64,000 bases of DNA from Spirochaetales bacterium. GTDB taxonomy: Bacteria > Spirochaetota > Spirochaetia > Sphaerochaetales > Sphaerochaetaceae. Location of the stretch: the NCBI GenBank assembly GCA_018433865.1, contig JAHDQJ010000002.1, forward strand, positions 124,001 through 188,000, read 5' to 3'. Made by a program: the position numbers and the translations under genes. Of the stretch, positions 26,993 through 36,872 are shown piece by piece; position 1 is the first letter of the stretch; the number at the start of each line of letters is the position of its first letter. The notes under the pieces were generated by a model, which was given only the letters and a program-made list of their open reading frames with translations, was not told where the DNA came from and searched no databases.

Positions 26993-28963
26993 ATGACAGA
27001 GAAAGATTCGGAATGCCAGGACAAACAGAAGCCAAACCAGATGGGCAAGAACAAGCCCTGTCCGGAAAAGGAGCCAGGCATCCACAAGGATGATGGCAAG
27101 TTCAGCATTTTCGGCAAGCGGTTCAAGTTCTCGTTCTGGTATTTCATCTTCATCCTGGTCGCGATGATGATGATCAACTCATTCCTTGTGCGGAACACGA
27201 ATGTCATCGCGGTGGATTACAACCAGTTCAAGGAGATGATCCGCTCGGGTGAGATCGTCAGGGTCGAGATCCAGGAAAAGAAGTATGTCGGGTACTCGAT
27301 CAGCCGCGAGCAGGTGGTCAGGACCGTGCAGGACACAGGGTTCCAAGGTTTGACCCAGCAATCGGCCGACGTGCAGTCCTACTCGACCTATGCACTGGAT
27401 GATCCCAGTTTCATACCGATGCTCGATGAGGTGGGCGTCGAGTACTATGCCACCGCTCCGGAGACACCGAGTCTCTTCTCCACACTTCTGAGCTATATCC
27501 TGCCGATGCTCATCTTCCTTGCCATCTGGCGTTTCGTGTTCGCACGGATGGGCCAGGGAGGAGGACAGGGGGTGCTCTCGTTCAACCAGAACAAGGCGAA
27601 GATCATCGCAGAAGGTGATACGGGGGTACGATTCAAGGATGTGGCAGGCGCTGATGAGAGCAAACTTGAGCTTGAGGAGGTCGTTGACTTTCTGAAGAAC
27701 CCCGGCAAGTACACGGAAATCGGAGGAAAGATACCGAAGGGTGTACTCCTAGTCGGTCCCCCGGGAACGGGAAAGACGCTGCTCGCCAAGGCCGTCGCAG
27801 GTGAAGCGGCAGTGCCGTTCTTCCGCATGAGCGGAGCCGATTTCGTCGAGATGTTCGTCGGTGTCGGTGCAGCGAGGGTACGCGACCTGTTCAGGCAGGC
27901 ACGCGAGAAATCCCCATGCATCATATTCATCGATGAGATCGATGCGATCGGACGTACCAGGAGCCAAGCCGGTCTGGGAGGCAATGATGAGCGCGAACAG
28001 ACGCTGAACCAGTTGCTTGTCGAGATGGACGGATTCGACTCCCGTACCGGTGTCATCATCATCGCGGCGACCAACAGGCCGGAGATACTCGACCAGGCAT
28101 TGCTCAGGCCCGGCCGTTTCGACCGCCAAGTGCTGGTGGACAAGCCCGACCTCGAAGGCCGGTTGGCCATCCTCAAGATCCACACCAGGGAAATCAAGCT
28201 CGACAATGATGTCGATCTGCGCAAGATTGCCCAATCGGCAGCGGGTCTCGCAGGAGCGGACCTGGCGAACATTGCCAACGAGGCGGCGCTGATGGCCGTC
28301 CGTGCAGGGAGGAAAGTGGTCACCCAGCCCGACTTCGAGGAGGCTATCGAGAAATCTGTGGCTGGCTTGCAACGCAAGAGCCGCATCCTCAGCGAGGAAG
28401 AGCGCAAGAAGGTCGCCTACCATGAGACCGGGCACGCGTTGACCGCCTTCATGACACAGGGCGCACCGCCGGTATCGAAGATATCCATCATTCCCAGAGG
28501 GTTGGGAGCTCTCGGGTATACCCTGCAGTATCCTACGGAGGACCGGTTCCTCATGAGTGAGAGCGAGCTGCTGGGAAATATCGACACCCTGCTCGGCGGC
28601 CGTGCCGCTGAGGAGCTGATCTTCGGAGAGATCTCGACCGGAGCGGGTAATGACATCAGCAGGGCGAGCGACATGGTGCGCCGCATGATCATGGAGTTCG
28701 GCATGAGCGAGCGGTACCGGAACATCACCCTTCCCTCTACCGCCGGCCAGGGACTCGGTGGTGCAAGGGAATATTCCGAGGCGGCCCAGGAGTACATCGA
28801 CAGTGAGACCGCCCGTATCGTCAACTCGCGTTACCAAGCCGTGCTCGAAAAGCTGACGAAAAACCGCGGAATCTTGGAAAGCATCACCGACATCCTGTTG
28901 GAGAAAGAAGTAATCGACGGAGAGCAGTTCAAGACGCTTGCACAAAACGGTGTTGTTGCGTAA
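26993..28963 (+). CDS. ftsH: ATP-dependent zinc metalloprotease FtsH
   Basis: Membrane-anchored AAA+ protease of about 656 residues that degrades misfolded membrane proteins and short-lived regulators. A charged, Lys-rich N-terminal tail of about 45 residues precedes the first membrane helix (about 47-65); a periplasmic domain and the second helix (about 163-182) follow. Walker A GPPGTGKT (255-262), Walker [12 protein letters not shown], the second region of homology ([20 protein letters not shown]) and zinc site HETGH (477-481) are intact. ATG 26993 was chosen for its GAGG site; ATGs at 26954 and 26972 are alternatives. The extended cytoplasmic N-terminus is longer than in E. coli FtsH. Confidence 0.95.
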   Translation: MTEKDSECQDKQKPNQMGKNKPCPEKEPGIHKDDGKFSIFGKRFKFSFWYFIFILVAMMMINSFLVRNTNVIAVDYNQFKEMIRSGEIVRVEIQEKKYVGYSISREQVVRTVQDTGFQGLTQQSADVQSYSTYALDDPSFIPMLDEVGVEYYATAPETPSLFSTLLSYILPMLIFLAIWRFVFARMGQGGGQGVLSFNQNKAKIIAEGDTGVRFKDVAGADESKLELEEVVDFLKNPGKYTEIGGKIPKGVLLVGPPGTGKTLLAKAVAGEAAVPFFRMSGADFVEMFVGVGAARVRDLFRQAREKSPCIIFIDEIDAIGRTRSQAGLGGNDEREQTLNQLLVEMDGFDSRTGVIIIAATNRPEILDQALLRPGRFDRQVLVDKPDLEGRLAILKIHTREIKLDNDVDLRKIAQSAAGLAGADLANIANEAALMAVRAGRKVVTQPDFEEAIEKSVAGLQRKSRILSEEERKKVAYHETGHALTAFMTQGAPPVSKISIIPRGLGALGYTLQYPTEDRFLMSESELLGNIDTLLGGRAAEELIFGEISTGAGNDISRASDMVRRMIMEFGMSERYRNITLPSTAGQGLGGAREYSEAAQEYIDSETARIVNSRYQAVLEKLTKNRGILESITDILLEKEVIDGEQFKTLAQNGVVA

Positions 28964-28974
28964 TCTGTAGCACT

Positions 28975-29898
28975 ATGATTCGTAAACCGATAACAGATGA
29001 ATTCTTACATGCACATATGGCATCCCTTCCCGAAGACGGAAGGGATGTGTTCCTGCTCCACGACGGGTCGGTAAGGGCCGTCGTACTGCAGGGAACCTCG
29101 ACAATCAACCAGATGCGCGCCAACCACGAGCTTGGCATCCTGGAAACGCTGGTCCTTGGACACGGCTACCTCGCAGGAGGATTGCTCGCATCTACGGTGA
29201 AAGGGAACGACCGCGTCCAATTCACCATCGAGTGCGGCGGACCGATCAAGGGTGTCTATGTCGAGTCGTGGGCGATCGGAGCCGTCCGGGGGTATCTGAA
29301 GGAAGTCCCCATACAGGTCGACAAACCTTTGGAGAGTTTCGATCTCTCACCGTTCTTCGGTCCCGGTTTCATGACCGTGACCAAGTTGCTCGAGGGGAAG
29401 AAGACCCCGTTCACCGGTCAGGTCATGCTGCAGCACGGAAGGATCGCGAAGGATCTGGCAGAGTACTTCCTGATCAGCGAACAGACCCCTACGGTCGTCT
29501 CATTGAGCATCCAGTTCGACCGCGAAGGTCGTGTCGTGGGTGCCGGCGGCCTGTTCCTGCAGAAGATGCCCGGCTCCGATGATGCACACCTTGAGGAGTT
29601 GGAGATGATCTGTACCTCCATGCCTTCACTGGGGAAGCACTTGGCAGCCGGCAAGAGTGGCATCGAGTTTGTCGAGGAGGTGTTCGCCTCTGCAGACCCA
29701 CGACACTTGGAGCACCTCCCCTTCGGGTTCTCCTGTCCCTGCGACCGCAAGCGGTTCGCCAACTACCTGACAACCTTGCCCGCGGATGAGAAAACCGCGA
29801 TACTCACGGAAGGCCCGTTCCCCTTGGAGCTGCACTGTTTCAACTGTGGCACGACCTACCCGTTCGAGAAGGATGAGCTGGATATTCTATTGCGATAA
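28975..29898 (+). CDS. hslO: Redox-regulated chaperone Hsp33
   Basis: Cytoplasmic holdase of 307 residues activated by oxidation. The C-terminal zinc switch is complete: Cys254-x-Cys256 and Cys288-x2-Cys291. The N-terminal domain has the expected SFDLSPFFGPGFMTVTK strand region. The gene starts 11 nt after the ftsH stop and 9 nt before the rRNA methyltransferase gene, so it is in one operon with both. No clear ribosome site precedes the ATG, suggesting coupling to ftsH. Confidence 0.94.
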   Translation: MIRKPITDEFLHAHMASLPEDGRDVFLLHDGSVRAVVLQGTSTINQMRANHELGILETLVLGHGYLAGGLLASTVKGNDRVQFTIECGGPIKGVYVESWAIGAVRGYLKEVPIQVDKPLESFDLSPFFGPGFMTVTKLLEGKKTPFTGQVMLQHGRIAKDLAEYFLISEQTPTVVSLSIQFDREGRVVGAGGLFLQKMPGSDDAHLEELEMICTSMPSLGKHLAAGKSGIEFVEEVFASADPRHLEHLPFGFSCPCDRKRFANYLTTLPADEKTAILTEGPFPLELHCFNCGTTYPFEKDELDILLR

Positions 29899-29907
29899 GG
29901 AGTCCCT

Positions 29908-32151
29908 ATGATCTACTTTGCGGCTGCCGGGGCAAACCAGAACGACTTGGTCGCGCAAGAGGCACGTGATGCCGGCGCGAATGAAGTCCATCTGGCAAAC
30001 GGAGGCGTGGAGTTCGAGGGAGACCTCGCTACCGCCTATCGTTTCTGCCTCAACACCAGAATCTCCACCCGCCTCTTGCTGGGCATTGCCCAGGATGCGG
30101 GTCTCTATGGTCCCGATGAATTCTATGCATCCTCGATGCAGATCCCATGGGAGACCTGGCTCGATCCGAGCAAGACATTCACGGTCACGGTTACCAGCAT
30201 GCACTGTCCGTGGCTCAAGAAAACCACGTTCGGAGCGATCAGGCTGAAGGACGCGATCGTCGATCGGATGAAGGAACACTTCGAAGGGGAACGCCCCTCC
30301 GTCGAATTCGAAAATCCCGATGTCACGTTCCACGTTCACCTTGAACGTGACGAGGTCACGTGGTACCTGGACTTCTCGGGCAAATCCCTGCACAAGCGGG
30401 GCTACCGCGAGGGAGATACGGGAGCGGTCCTGAAGGAACACCTTGCAGCCGCGGTACTGATGAGAAGCGACTGGTACAAGTCGGTTCTCGATGGCAATCC
30501 CGGTCTTCTGCTGGATCCTTTCTGCGGCTCGGGGACCATTCCCATAGAGGCGGCCCTCATCGCAACCGATACGGCTCCCGGATTGCTGGATTACAATCGC
30601 TTTGCGTTCCTCAAGCTCGACATGCACGACCCGGATATCTGGGAAGAGGTGCTGGATGAGGCTTTCGAACGGCAGAAGAACGGCATGCAACGGGAGCTCA
30701 GGATCCTCGCATGGGACAACGATATCGAAGCGCTCAGACTCAGCAGGCAACACGCCAAGAACGCAAAGATCGAACGATTCATCAGCTTTGACACGAAGGA
30801 CTTCACCCGCATCACTGAAGCGGATGTGCCTGAGGGAGAGCACTACGCGGTTACCGATCCACCCTATGGGATCCGGATGGAGAGCGGGAATTCCATTGAA
30901 GCGCTTTATCTCTCTATCGGCAAGCAATTCAATACCCTCTTCCTTGGCTGGAAGGTTGCGATCCTCTGTGGCGACAAAGAGCTGCTCAGTTATGTGGACA
31001 TGAAACCGGATCGTACGAACGCTCTGTTCAATGGTCCGCTCGAGGCACAACTTGCCCATTATCTGGTATTCACTAAGGAAGAACGACAGGCATTGATCGA
31101 CCGTGCGATCCAGCGCAAGCAAGAGCGCCTCGCACGACCGCTCACGCCCGGTGCACAGATGGCATTCAACAGGTTGAAGAAAAACCTCGCACGCTTGCAA
31201 CCGCTGATGGAAAGGGAGGGCGTGACCTCCTACCGCATCTACGATGCAGACATGCCCGAGTACTCCGCAGCGATTGATCTCTATGAGGGAAAGTATCTGC
31301 ACTTGCAGGAGTATGCCCCACCCGCTTCGATCGATCCCGAGGATGCCGAACGGCGACTTGAGGAGTTGATCGATGCGACCGAGCGTGCCACGGAGATTGA
31401 GCGTGAGATGATCTTCGTGAAACAGCGCAAGGAGCAGAAAGGGACGGACCAGTACGAGAAACTCTCCAGTGCAGGAAAGTTCTACATCATGCGTGAACAT
31501 GGCCACATGTTCATGGTCAACTTCTCAGACTACCTCGACACCGGAATATTCTTGGATCACCGACCGGTTCGGAAGATGATCGAGAAGATGGCCGAAGGCA
31601 AGCGCTTCCTCAATCTTTTCTCCTACACGGGGACTGCGACAGTGCATGCAGCGGCAGGGGGTGCGCTCAGCACCGTCTCCGTGGATGCCTCATCCACCTA
31701 CCTCGATTGGGCGATCAAGAACATGGAGATGAACGGATTCGATGGGATGAACCACTTCTTCTACAAGGAAGATTGCATCGATTGGCTGAGAAGCACCCAC
31801 GACATGTATGACCTGATCTTCTGTGATCCTCCCACATTCAGCAACTCCAAGATGCGACGCACATTCGATGTCGATAGGGACCAGACAAGGTTGATCCATG
31901 CAGCCATGCGACACCTGGCCCAAGACGGCACCATGATCTTCTCCACCAACTTCCGCAAGTTCTCCCTGGATCCGGAGATCCCAGAAGAATATGAAGTCGA
32001 GGAGATCACACCGCAAACCATCGGCGAGGATTTCATCAGGGACCAAAAGATCCATTACTGTTGGATCATCAAGCACCGCAAGGCAATCGTACGGATGCAA
32101 CGCAGGGACTTGGACAAACCGATCAGAAAGGTTGTCCGCAAGAAAGCATAA
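29908..32151 (+). CDS. rlmL: Bifunctional 23S rRNA guanine methyltransferase RlmKL
   Basis: Two-domain rRNA methyltransferase of 747 residues, equivalent to E. coli RlmL-RlmK that makes m2G2445 and m7G2069. It has an N-terminal THUMP domain (about 40-155), a first Rossmann methyltransferase with LLDPFCGSGTIPIEAALIA and catalytic DPPYGIRME (Asp317), and a second with FLNLFSYTGTATVHAA and DPPTFSNSKMR (Asp640). AAGGAG precedes the ATG. It is last in the ftsH-hslO operon and is followed by a GAAA-loop hairpin shared with the convergent toxin-antitoxin gene. Confidence 0.93.
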   Translation: MIYFAAAGANQNDLVAQEARDAGANEVHLANGGVEFEGDLATAYRFCLNTRISTRLLLGIAQDAGLYGPDEFYASSMQIPWETWLDPSKTFTVTVTSMHCPWLKKTTFGAIRLKDAIVDRMKEHFEGERPSVEFENPDVTFHVHLERDEVTWYLDFSGKSLHKRGYREGDTGAVLKEHLAAAVLMRSDWYKSVLDGNPGLLLDPFCGSGTIPIEAALIATDTAPGLLDYNRFAFLKLDMHDPDIWEEVLDEAFERQKNGMQRELRILAWDNDIEALRLSRQHAKNAKIERFISFDTKDFTRITEADVPEGEHYAVTDPPYGIRMESGNSIEALYLSIGKQFNTLFLGWKVAILCGDKELLSYVDMKPDRTNALFNGPLEAQLAHYLVFTKEERQALIDRAIQRKQERLARPLTPGAQMAFNRLKKNLARLQPLMEREGVTSYRIYDADMPEYSAAIDLYEGKYLHLQEYAPPASIDPEDAERRLEELIDATERATEIEREMIFVKQRKEQKGTDQYEKLSSAGKFYIMREHGHMFMVNFSDYLDTGIFLDHRPVRKMIEKMAEGKRFLNLFSYTGTATVHAAAGGALSTVSVDASSTYLDWAIKNMEMNGFDGMNHFFYKEDCIDWLRSTHDMYDLIFCDPPTFSNSKMRRTFDVDRDQTRLIHAAMRHLAQDGTMIFSTNFRKFSLDPEIPEEYEVEEITPQTIGEDFIRDQKIHYCWIIKHRKAIVRMQRRDLDKPIRKVVRKKA

Positions 32152-32161
32152 GAGTTCATCA

Positions 32162-32183
32162 GTGGAGGCCGAAAGGCCTCCAC
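32162..32183. terminator. Hairpin between convergent rlmL and brnT-brnA genes
   Basis: Perfect 9-bp stem, GTGGAGGCC at 32162-32170 and GGCCTCCAC at 32175-32183, closing a GAAA tetraloop. There is no strong T-run on either side; position between convergent stops suggests bidirectional termination. Confidence 0.65.
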
Positions 32184-32185
32184 GC

Positions 32186-32680
32186 TTATGAGAAGGTATA
32201 AGAATACTTCTTGTTCGTACGTGCGCATTCGGCCAAATATTGGTTGATCAGATTCTGGTACGGAAGTCCCGTTTCCTCAGCCAATTGTCTGAACCAATCG
32301 ATAACCGCTTCATCTATACGAATCGTGATCTGCTTCTTCAGTTTCGGCAGGTAAGGATTCTCCCTCGCCGAACTGAAATCATACTCATCTCTCATGCCAT
32401 TACCCTCATGATACCAACGTGCTTCTTCTTTCGTCGCTTTTCTTGCCGAGATAATTCGGATGAGATCATCTTGTTCACGATAACAATGCACGACTACAAT
32501 CAGCCTTGGAGCTTGACTGAGACCAAGGATGACAAAGCGTTCTTCCTCTTGGGAGTGATCAGGATCATCAATGACACGTGCGTGCAGATCAAAAAAAACC
32601 GTCGATGCTTCGGAGAAGCTGACAGCACGTTTATTTTCGTTGACACGTGCTTTGATTTCGTCCCATGCAAATTTAAGCAT
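32186..32680 (-). CDS. brnT-brnA: BrnT toxin-BrnA antitoxin fused in one reading frame
   Basis: A single 164-residue frame contains a complete BrnT RNase-like toxin (1-95, LKFAWDEIK... RIISARKATKEEARWYHEG) followed directly by a complete BrnA antitoxin (96-164, MRDEYDFSSA ... KKQITIRIDEAVIDWFRQLA, a ribbon-helix-helix). In ordinary BrnTA pairs the toxin stops about here and the antitoxin has its own start. The junction reads CATGAGGGTAATGGCATG: one more G would give the usual end EG-stop, and GAGGG lies 7 nt before the BrnA ATG at 32395. The toxin's usual KHGVSF is KRAVSF, so the conserved His is Arg. Both whole fusion and free BrnA may be made. Confidence 0.85.
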   Translation of the reverse strand: MLKFAWDEIKARVNENKRAVSFSEASTVFFDLHARVIDDPDHSQEEERFVILGLSQAPRLIVVVHCYREQDDLIRIISARKATKEEARWYHEGNGMRDEYDFSSARENPYLPKLKKQITIRIDEAVIDWFRQLAEETGLPYQNLINQYLAECARTNKKYSYTFS

Positions 32681-32698
32681 AATTATATTACAATTATG
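32678..32698. promoter_or_regulatory. Candidate BrnA autoregulatory operator at the brnT start
   Basis: CATAATT at 32678-32684 and AATTATG at 32692-32698 form perfect 7-bp arms with a 7-nt spacer, overlapping the start codon and a TATAAT-like box. BrnA proteins repress their own promoter through palindromes, so this is the likely site. Confidence 0.5.
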
Positions 32699-32725
32699 TA
32701 TCCGGAAATTTCAAGCATGAAACGT

Positions 32726-32753
32726 AAAAAGGCCGCCCCGAAGGACGACCTTT
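32726..32753 (-). terminator. Rho-independent terminator of the outer-membrane protein gene
   Basis: On the minus strand AAAGGTCGTCC, loop TTCG, then GGGCGGCC followed by TTTTT. It lies 24 nt after the stop at 32777. Confidence 0.88.
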
Positions 32754-32776
32754 CATGAATGACTTGAGAAGTCAGA

Positions 32777-33979
32777 TTAGAACGCGATGTTGACAGCAGC
32801 AGTGATCTTGCCAGCATCAGTGAGGATGTCAGCAGTCTCATAGCCGAGAGAAAGGGTCGCGCCAGCAACAAGAACGTCGGACTCGACAGAAGCATTGACT
32901 TCAACAGTTCCTGCGCTTGCATAGGTGGCATCAGCAGAAGCAACATACTTCTCAGCAGTGTAGGTAGCACCAGCACCGGCATACCATGCGCCAGAAGAGA
33001 GGGTGTAGCCGCCGTTCACGTTGACGCTGATCTCTTCGGTAGCAGCGAAGTCAACAGAAGCACCAAGTGCCTGGGAATTGACCAGATCCTTGCCGGTTAC
33101 TTCGATATCGAACTTGTCGACAGCAAAAGCAGCCTTCACAGAAAGGATGTGAGTGGTCGCAGTATAAGCAGAAGTAGTAGCATCGTCTTCAGTAGCATAG
33201 TAGACATCCAAGGTGACAGGATCGATCACAGCATTCACTGCAACCTCAGCCTTAAGGGTGTTATCATAAGCCACGTCAGCAGCTACGCTGGCGGTGACTT
33301 CTTCCATGGTGTAGGTTCCCTTTGCGGAAGCAGAAACAGCCTTGTTATTGTCTTCCAACAGTCCAGCGGCACCGAATGCCAAGGTCAGACCATCGGCGAG
33401 CTCGAAATCAGGAGTCGTTACCGATCCGAAGAGGCTGAAAAGGCCATTCTTGAAATTGTTATCAGCACCACCATAGGGGACGCTCAGGCCGAACGTGTAG
33501 TCAGCATACATGACCTCGATACCAACTTCACCATTGGAAACGAAATCGGAAGGATCCAGATCAAGTGCATCTTCATCAGGGGTATTGTCCGTGTCGATTG
33601 CAGAAGAGGCGAAGTTGGGAGCAGCCATCGCACCGAGGATACCGACGTACCAGTTGTCGCCGATGATCTTGGCAGAGGTGATCTCAGCATTGCCAGCAAT
33701 GTCTGCAACGTGCGGATCAGTTCCACTTGCAAGATCTTCGAAATCGAAAGCCAGCGTGAGCTCAGCCTGGATCTCAGCGTAGATATCGCCCTCTCCGGCA
33801 TTGTCGACCAACTGCTCGAAGAACACGATGTCACTGGTCACCAGCGCATCATTCACAAATCCATAGTCACCACTTTGCAGATTGACGCCGAAAGATGTTT
33901 CAGCCTCACCCGTGAAGCCGGCGAAAGCCACGCTGCCCACGAGTACCAGAACCAAAAGTACTGCAGAAATCTTCTTCAT
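32777..33979 (-). CDS. Major outer-membrane beta-barrel protein (hypothetical porin-like)
   Basis: Secreted protein of 400 residues. ATG 33979 has TGGAGG 5-6 nt upstream and gives the signal peptide MKKISAVLLVLVLVGSVAFA, cleaved before GFTGEAETSFG. The mature protein is acidic, rich in Ala, Thr and Val, with alternating residues and no Cys, typical of a beta-barrel, and ends in an aromatic residue (AAVNIAF), as barrel proteins recognised by BamA do. A perfect-consensus promoter and strong terminator imply a very abundant protein. It resembles the abundant porin-like proteins of Sphaerochaeta/Treponema in style, but I cannot name a family. Confidence 0.72.
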   Translation of the reverse strand: MKKISAVLLVLVLVGSVAFAGFTGEAETSFGVNLQSGDYGFVNDALVTSDIVFFEQLVDNAGEGDIYAEIQAELTLAFDFEDLASGTDPHVADIAGNAEITSAKIIGDNWYVGILGAMAAPNFASSAIDTDNTPDEDALDLDPSDFVSNGEVGIEVMYADYTFGLSVPYGGADNNFKNGLFSLFGSVTTPDFELADGLTLAFGAAGLLEDNNKAVSASAKGTYTMEEVTASVAADVAYDNTLKAEVAVNAVIDPVTLDVYYATEDDATTSAYTATTHILSVKAAFAVDKFDIEVTGKDLVNSQALGASVDFAATEEISVNVNGGYTLSSGAWYAGAGATYTAEKYVASADATYASAGTVEVNASVESDVLVAGATLSLGYETADILTDAGKITAAVNIAF

Positions 33980-34048
33980 ACTTCCTCCAAAAAAATTCGG
34001 GACAGGCGCAAAGACCCGCTTCTTCCCTTTTCTCGTTATACAAGACGG

Positions 34049-34077
34049 ATTATAACAACGCCCCATATAGCTGTCAA
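34049..34077 (-). promoter_or_regulatory. Perfect-consensus sigma-70 promoter of the outer-membrane protein gene
   Basis: Minus-strand TTGACA (34077-34072), 17-nt spacer, TATAAT (34054-34049). The leader before ATG 33979 is about 63 nt. No other element is evident in the AT-rich gap 34078-34238. Confidence 0.88.
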
Positions 34078-34238
34078 GTTAAATTCATATTCGATTGAAT
34101 AGTTACATGCAAATCATATAAAACTCATGCAAACCCCAGAATAGTGATGAAATACCAAAATTCTCCCTGTTACTCCCACATTCCGGGAAGGTTTGGAGGG
34201 GAACCCTTGATGGTGTTTCCCTGTGCTTTCATGAATAT

Positions 34239-35210
34239 TTATGCAAAGGCGCTCTGGTCCAACTCCATGATCTCATCACACCAACGGGGGATCGAAACCG
34301 ATACGGTCTTGGTGAGCACCACAGGGTTGGCAAGCTCGAACATATGCTCCATCTTGATCGACTCGCCAGCCAACCTCACGATCAGTTCGCGGATACCCTG
34401 CAAGTTGAGAGAAGCACACAGTGAGTCAAAGAGAAAGTGGAATACCCCAAGACCTTGGAACTCCGCCTTCACCCCGTAACAACGGATGATCGCCATCCCC
34501 TCATCGGGATATATCCTGTAACGGATGAACGCCACGAACTGCCCGGAGAGCGACAGCGCCACCAAGTGCCGGTCATCGGCATGCTCCTTCCACGCTTCCC
34601 TGACCTGGATCGCCACATGGCGATCCGTGCGATGTCCTGACTGCTCCAACTGCACGGCCAGACGCTCGCCGATCTTTCTGATCTCATCCACGTGGGATGC
34701 CGCATCATCGGTGAGGGTGAAGTCCTCACGGATCAACTCATCGGGACGGTCATCAGGGGCTTCCTCACCGAGGCGTGCGAGACGGAACGCCTCGTCATGG
34801 CGCTCATACCAGTGGAAGATCCTTCGGCGGATCTCCTTATCCTTATAATAGTACCACAACCGCTCCAACGAAGGCTGTTCGTGCAACACATCCTTGAACT
34901 GCCTGAAAACCCCCTTGCCCGATTGCAATACGTGCCTGAGCCGCTCACGGTACAGCGGATTGCGCAAGGTGGAGACGAACTTTTCCATCGTCCTGAATCC
35001 GTCGGAAGGGTACCACGGAGGAAGCTCGAGAAACCGGTTCGGCTCGATCGCCTTGCGGTCCTCGACGAACACCGTCTCGGTGATCGTTCCCTCCTTCAGG
35101 TCCAGGCAATATGCATTCGCCTGGTCTTCCATGCAGAAGATCACCTGATACAAGAACTCATCGGAAAGAGGAGGAAGCATATACCCCTTGGACTCTTCAG
35201 TTACTTCCAT
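34239..35210 (-). CDS. UPF0158 domain fused to GNAT N-acetyltransferase
   Basis: Cytoplasmic protein of 323 residues. The N-terminal about 150 residues follow the UPF0158 pattern: YCLDLKEGTI, RFLELPPWYPSDGFRTMEKFV, GKGVFRQFKDVLHEQPSLERLWYY (given here in parts as family landmarks). The C-terminal part (about 185-300) is a GNAT fold with acetyl-CoA loop region AEFQGLGVFHFLFDSL. Substrate unknown. A TACACT box ends 6 nt before the ATG and there is no ribosome site, so translation may be leaderless. It is monocistronic, back to back with eno. Confidence 0.72.
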   Translation of the reverse strand: MEVTEESKGYMLPPLSDEFLYQVIFCMEDQANAYCLDLKEGTITETVFVEDRKAIEPNRFLELPPWYPSDGFRTMEKFVSTLRNPLYRERLRHVLQSGKGVFRQFKDVLHEQPSLERLWYYYKDKEIRRRIFHWYERHDEAFRLARLGEEAPDDRPDELIREDFTLTDDAASHVDEIRKIGERLAVQLEQSGHRTDRHVAIQVREAWKEHADDRHLVALSLSGQFVAFIRYRIYPDEGMAIIRCYGVKAEFQGLGVFHFLFDSLCASLNLQGIRELIVRLAGESIKMEHMFELANPVVLTKTVSVSIPRWCDEIMELDQSAFA

Positions 35211-35216
35211 ATGTAC

Positions 35217-35245
35217 AGTGTACCTGCCACAGGCGTATTTGAAAA
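35217..35245 (-). promoter_or_regulatory. Leaderless-type promoter of the UPF0158-GNAT gene
   Basis: Minus-strand TTTTCA (35245-35240) and TACACT (35222-35217), 17-nt spacer, the -10 box 6 nt from the ATG at 35210. The -35 box is weak. Confidence 0.4.
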
Positions 35246-35274
35246 GGGAAATGGGAGCGATACAGGTCCTGTCC

Positions 35275-35303
35275 TTGACAATCGATACGAAAACAACGAT
35301 ATT
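35275..35303 (+). promoter_or_regulatory. eno promoter
   Basis: TTGACA at 35275-35280 and GATATT at 35298-35303, 17-nt spacer; AGGAGAG lies upstream of the ATG at 35336. Confidence 0.6.
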
Positions 35304-35323
35304 TTGGACATACCCTTACATAG

Positions 35324-36634
<1,311 letters not shown>

Positions 36635-36660
36635 GTCTCTCGCTTCGATTGCATCAATCG

Positions 36661-36699
36661 GGCTTGTCGTGCAAATTTGCATGACAAGCCTTTCTTTTT
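36661..36699 (+). terminator. Rho-independent terminator of eno
   Basis: A 30-nt almost fully palindromic stem, GGCTTGTCGTGCAAA paired with TTTGCATGACAAGCC, followed by TTTCTTTTT. It begins 27 nt after the stop. Confidence 0.92.
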
Positions 36700-36709
36700 G
36701 CCCAATTTC

Positions 36710-36738
36710 TTGCATGCTGCTGGAAAGAGTGCTATAGT
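36710..36738 (+). promoter_or_regulatory. Promoter of the secreted barrel-like protein gene
   Basis: TTGCAT at 36710-36715 and TATAGT at 36733-36738, 17-nt spacer. The leader is long (about 128 nt) and contains the 12-nt direct repeat GTAGCACCACCA at 36805-36816 and 36838-36849. Confidence 0.62.
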
Positions 36739-36872
36739 GGGCGTACCATAAAACTTGAGCAGGTAGTGGAATCAAAGCCTCGTATCACCGAGTGTACGAA
36801 GCACGTAGCACCACCACGTTTTCCAGCTCTACATCAGGTAGCACCACCAAGGAAAAGGGGACCGTACAGATC

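Noticed and set aside
29887-31506. Long open frame (539 codons) antisense to rlmL
   Set aside because: Lies wholly opposite a well-supported gene, shows no family motifs, and arises from the strong codon bias of this GC-rich genome. The same holds for antisense frames at 6004-7425, 8309-9403, 40640-42223, 45458-46759, 50840-52186 and 52657-53997.
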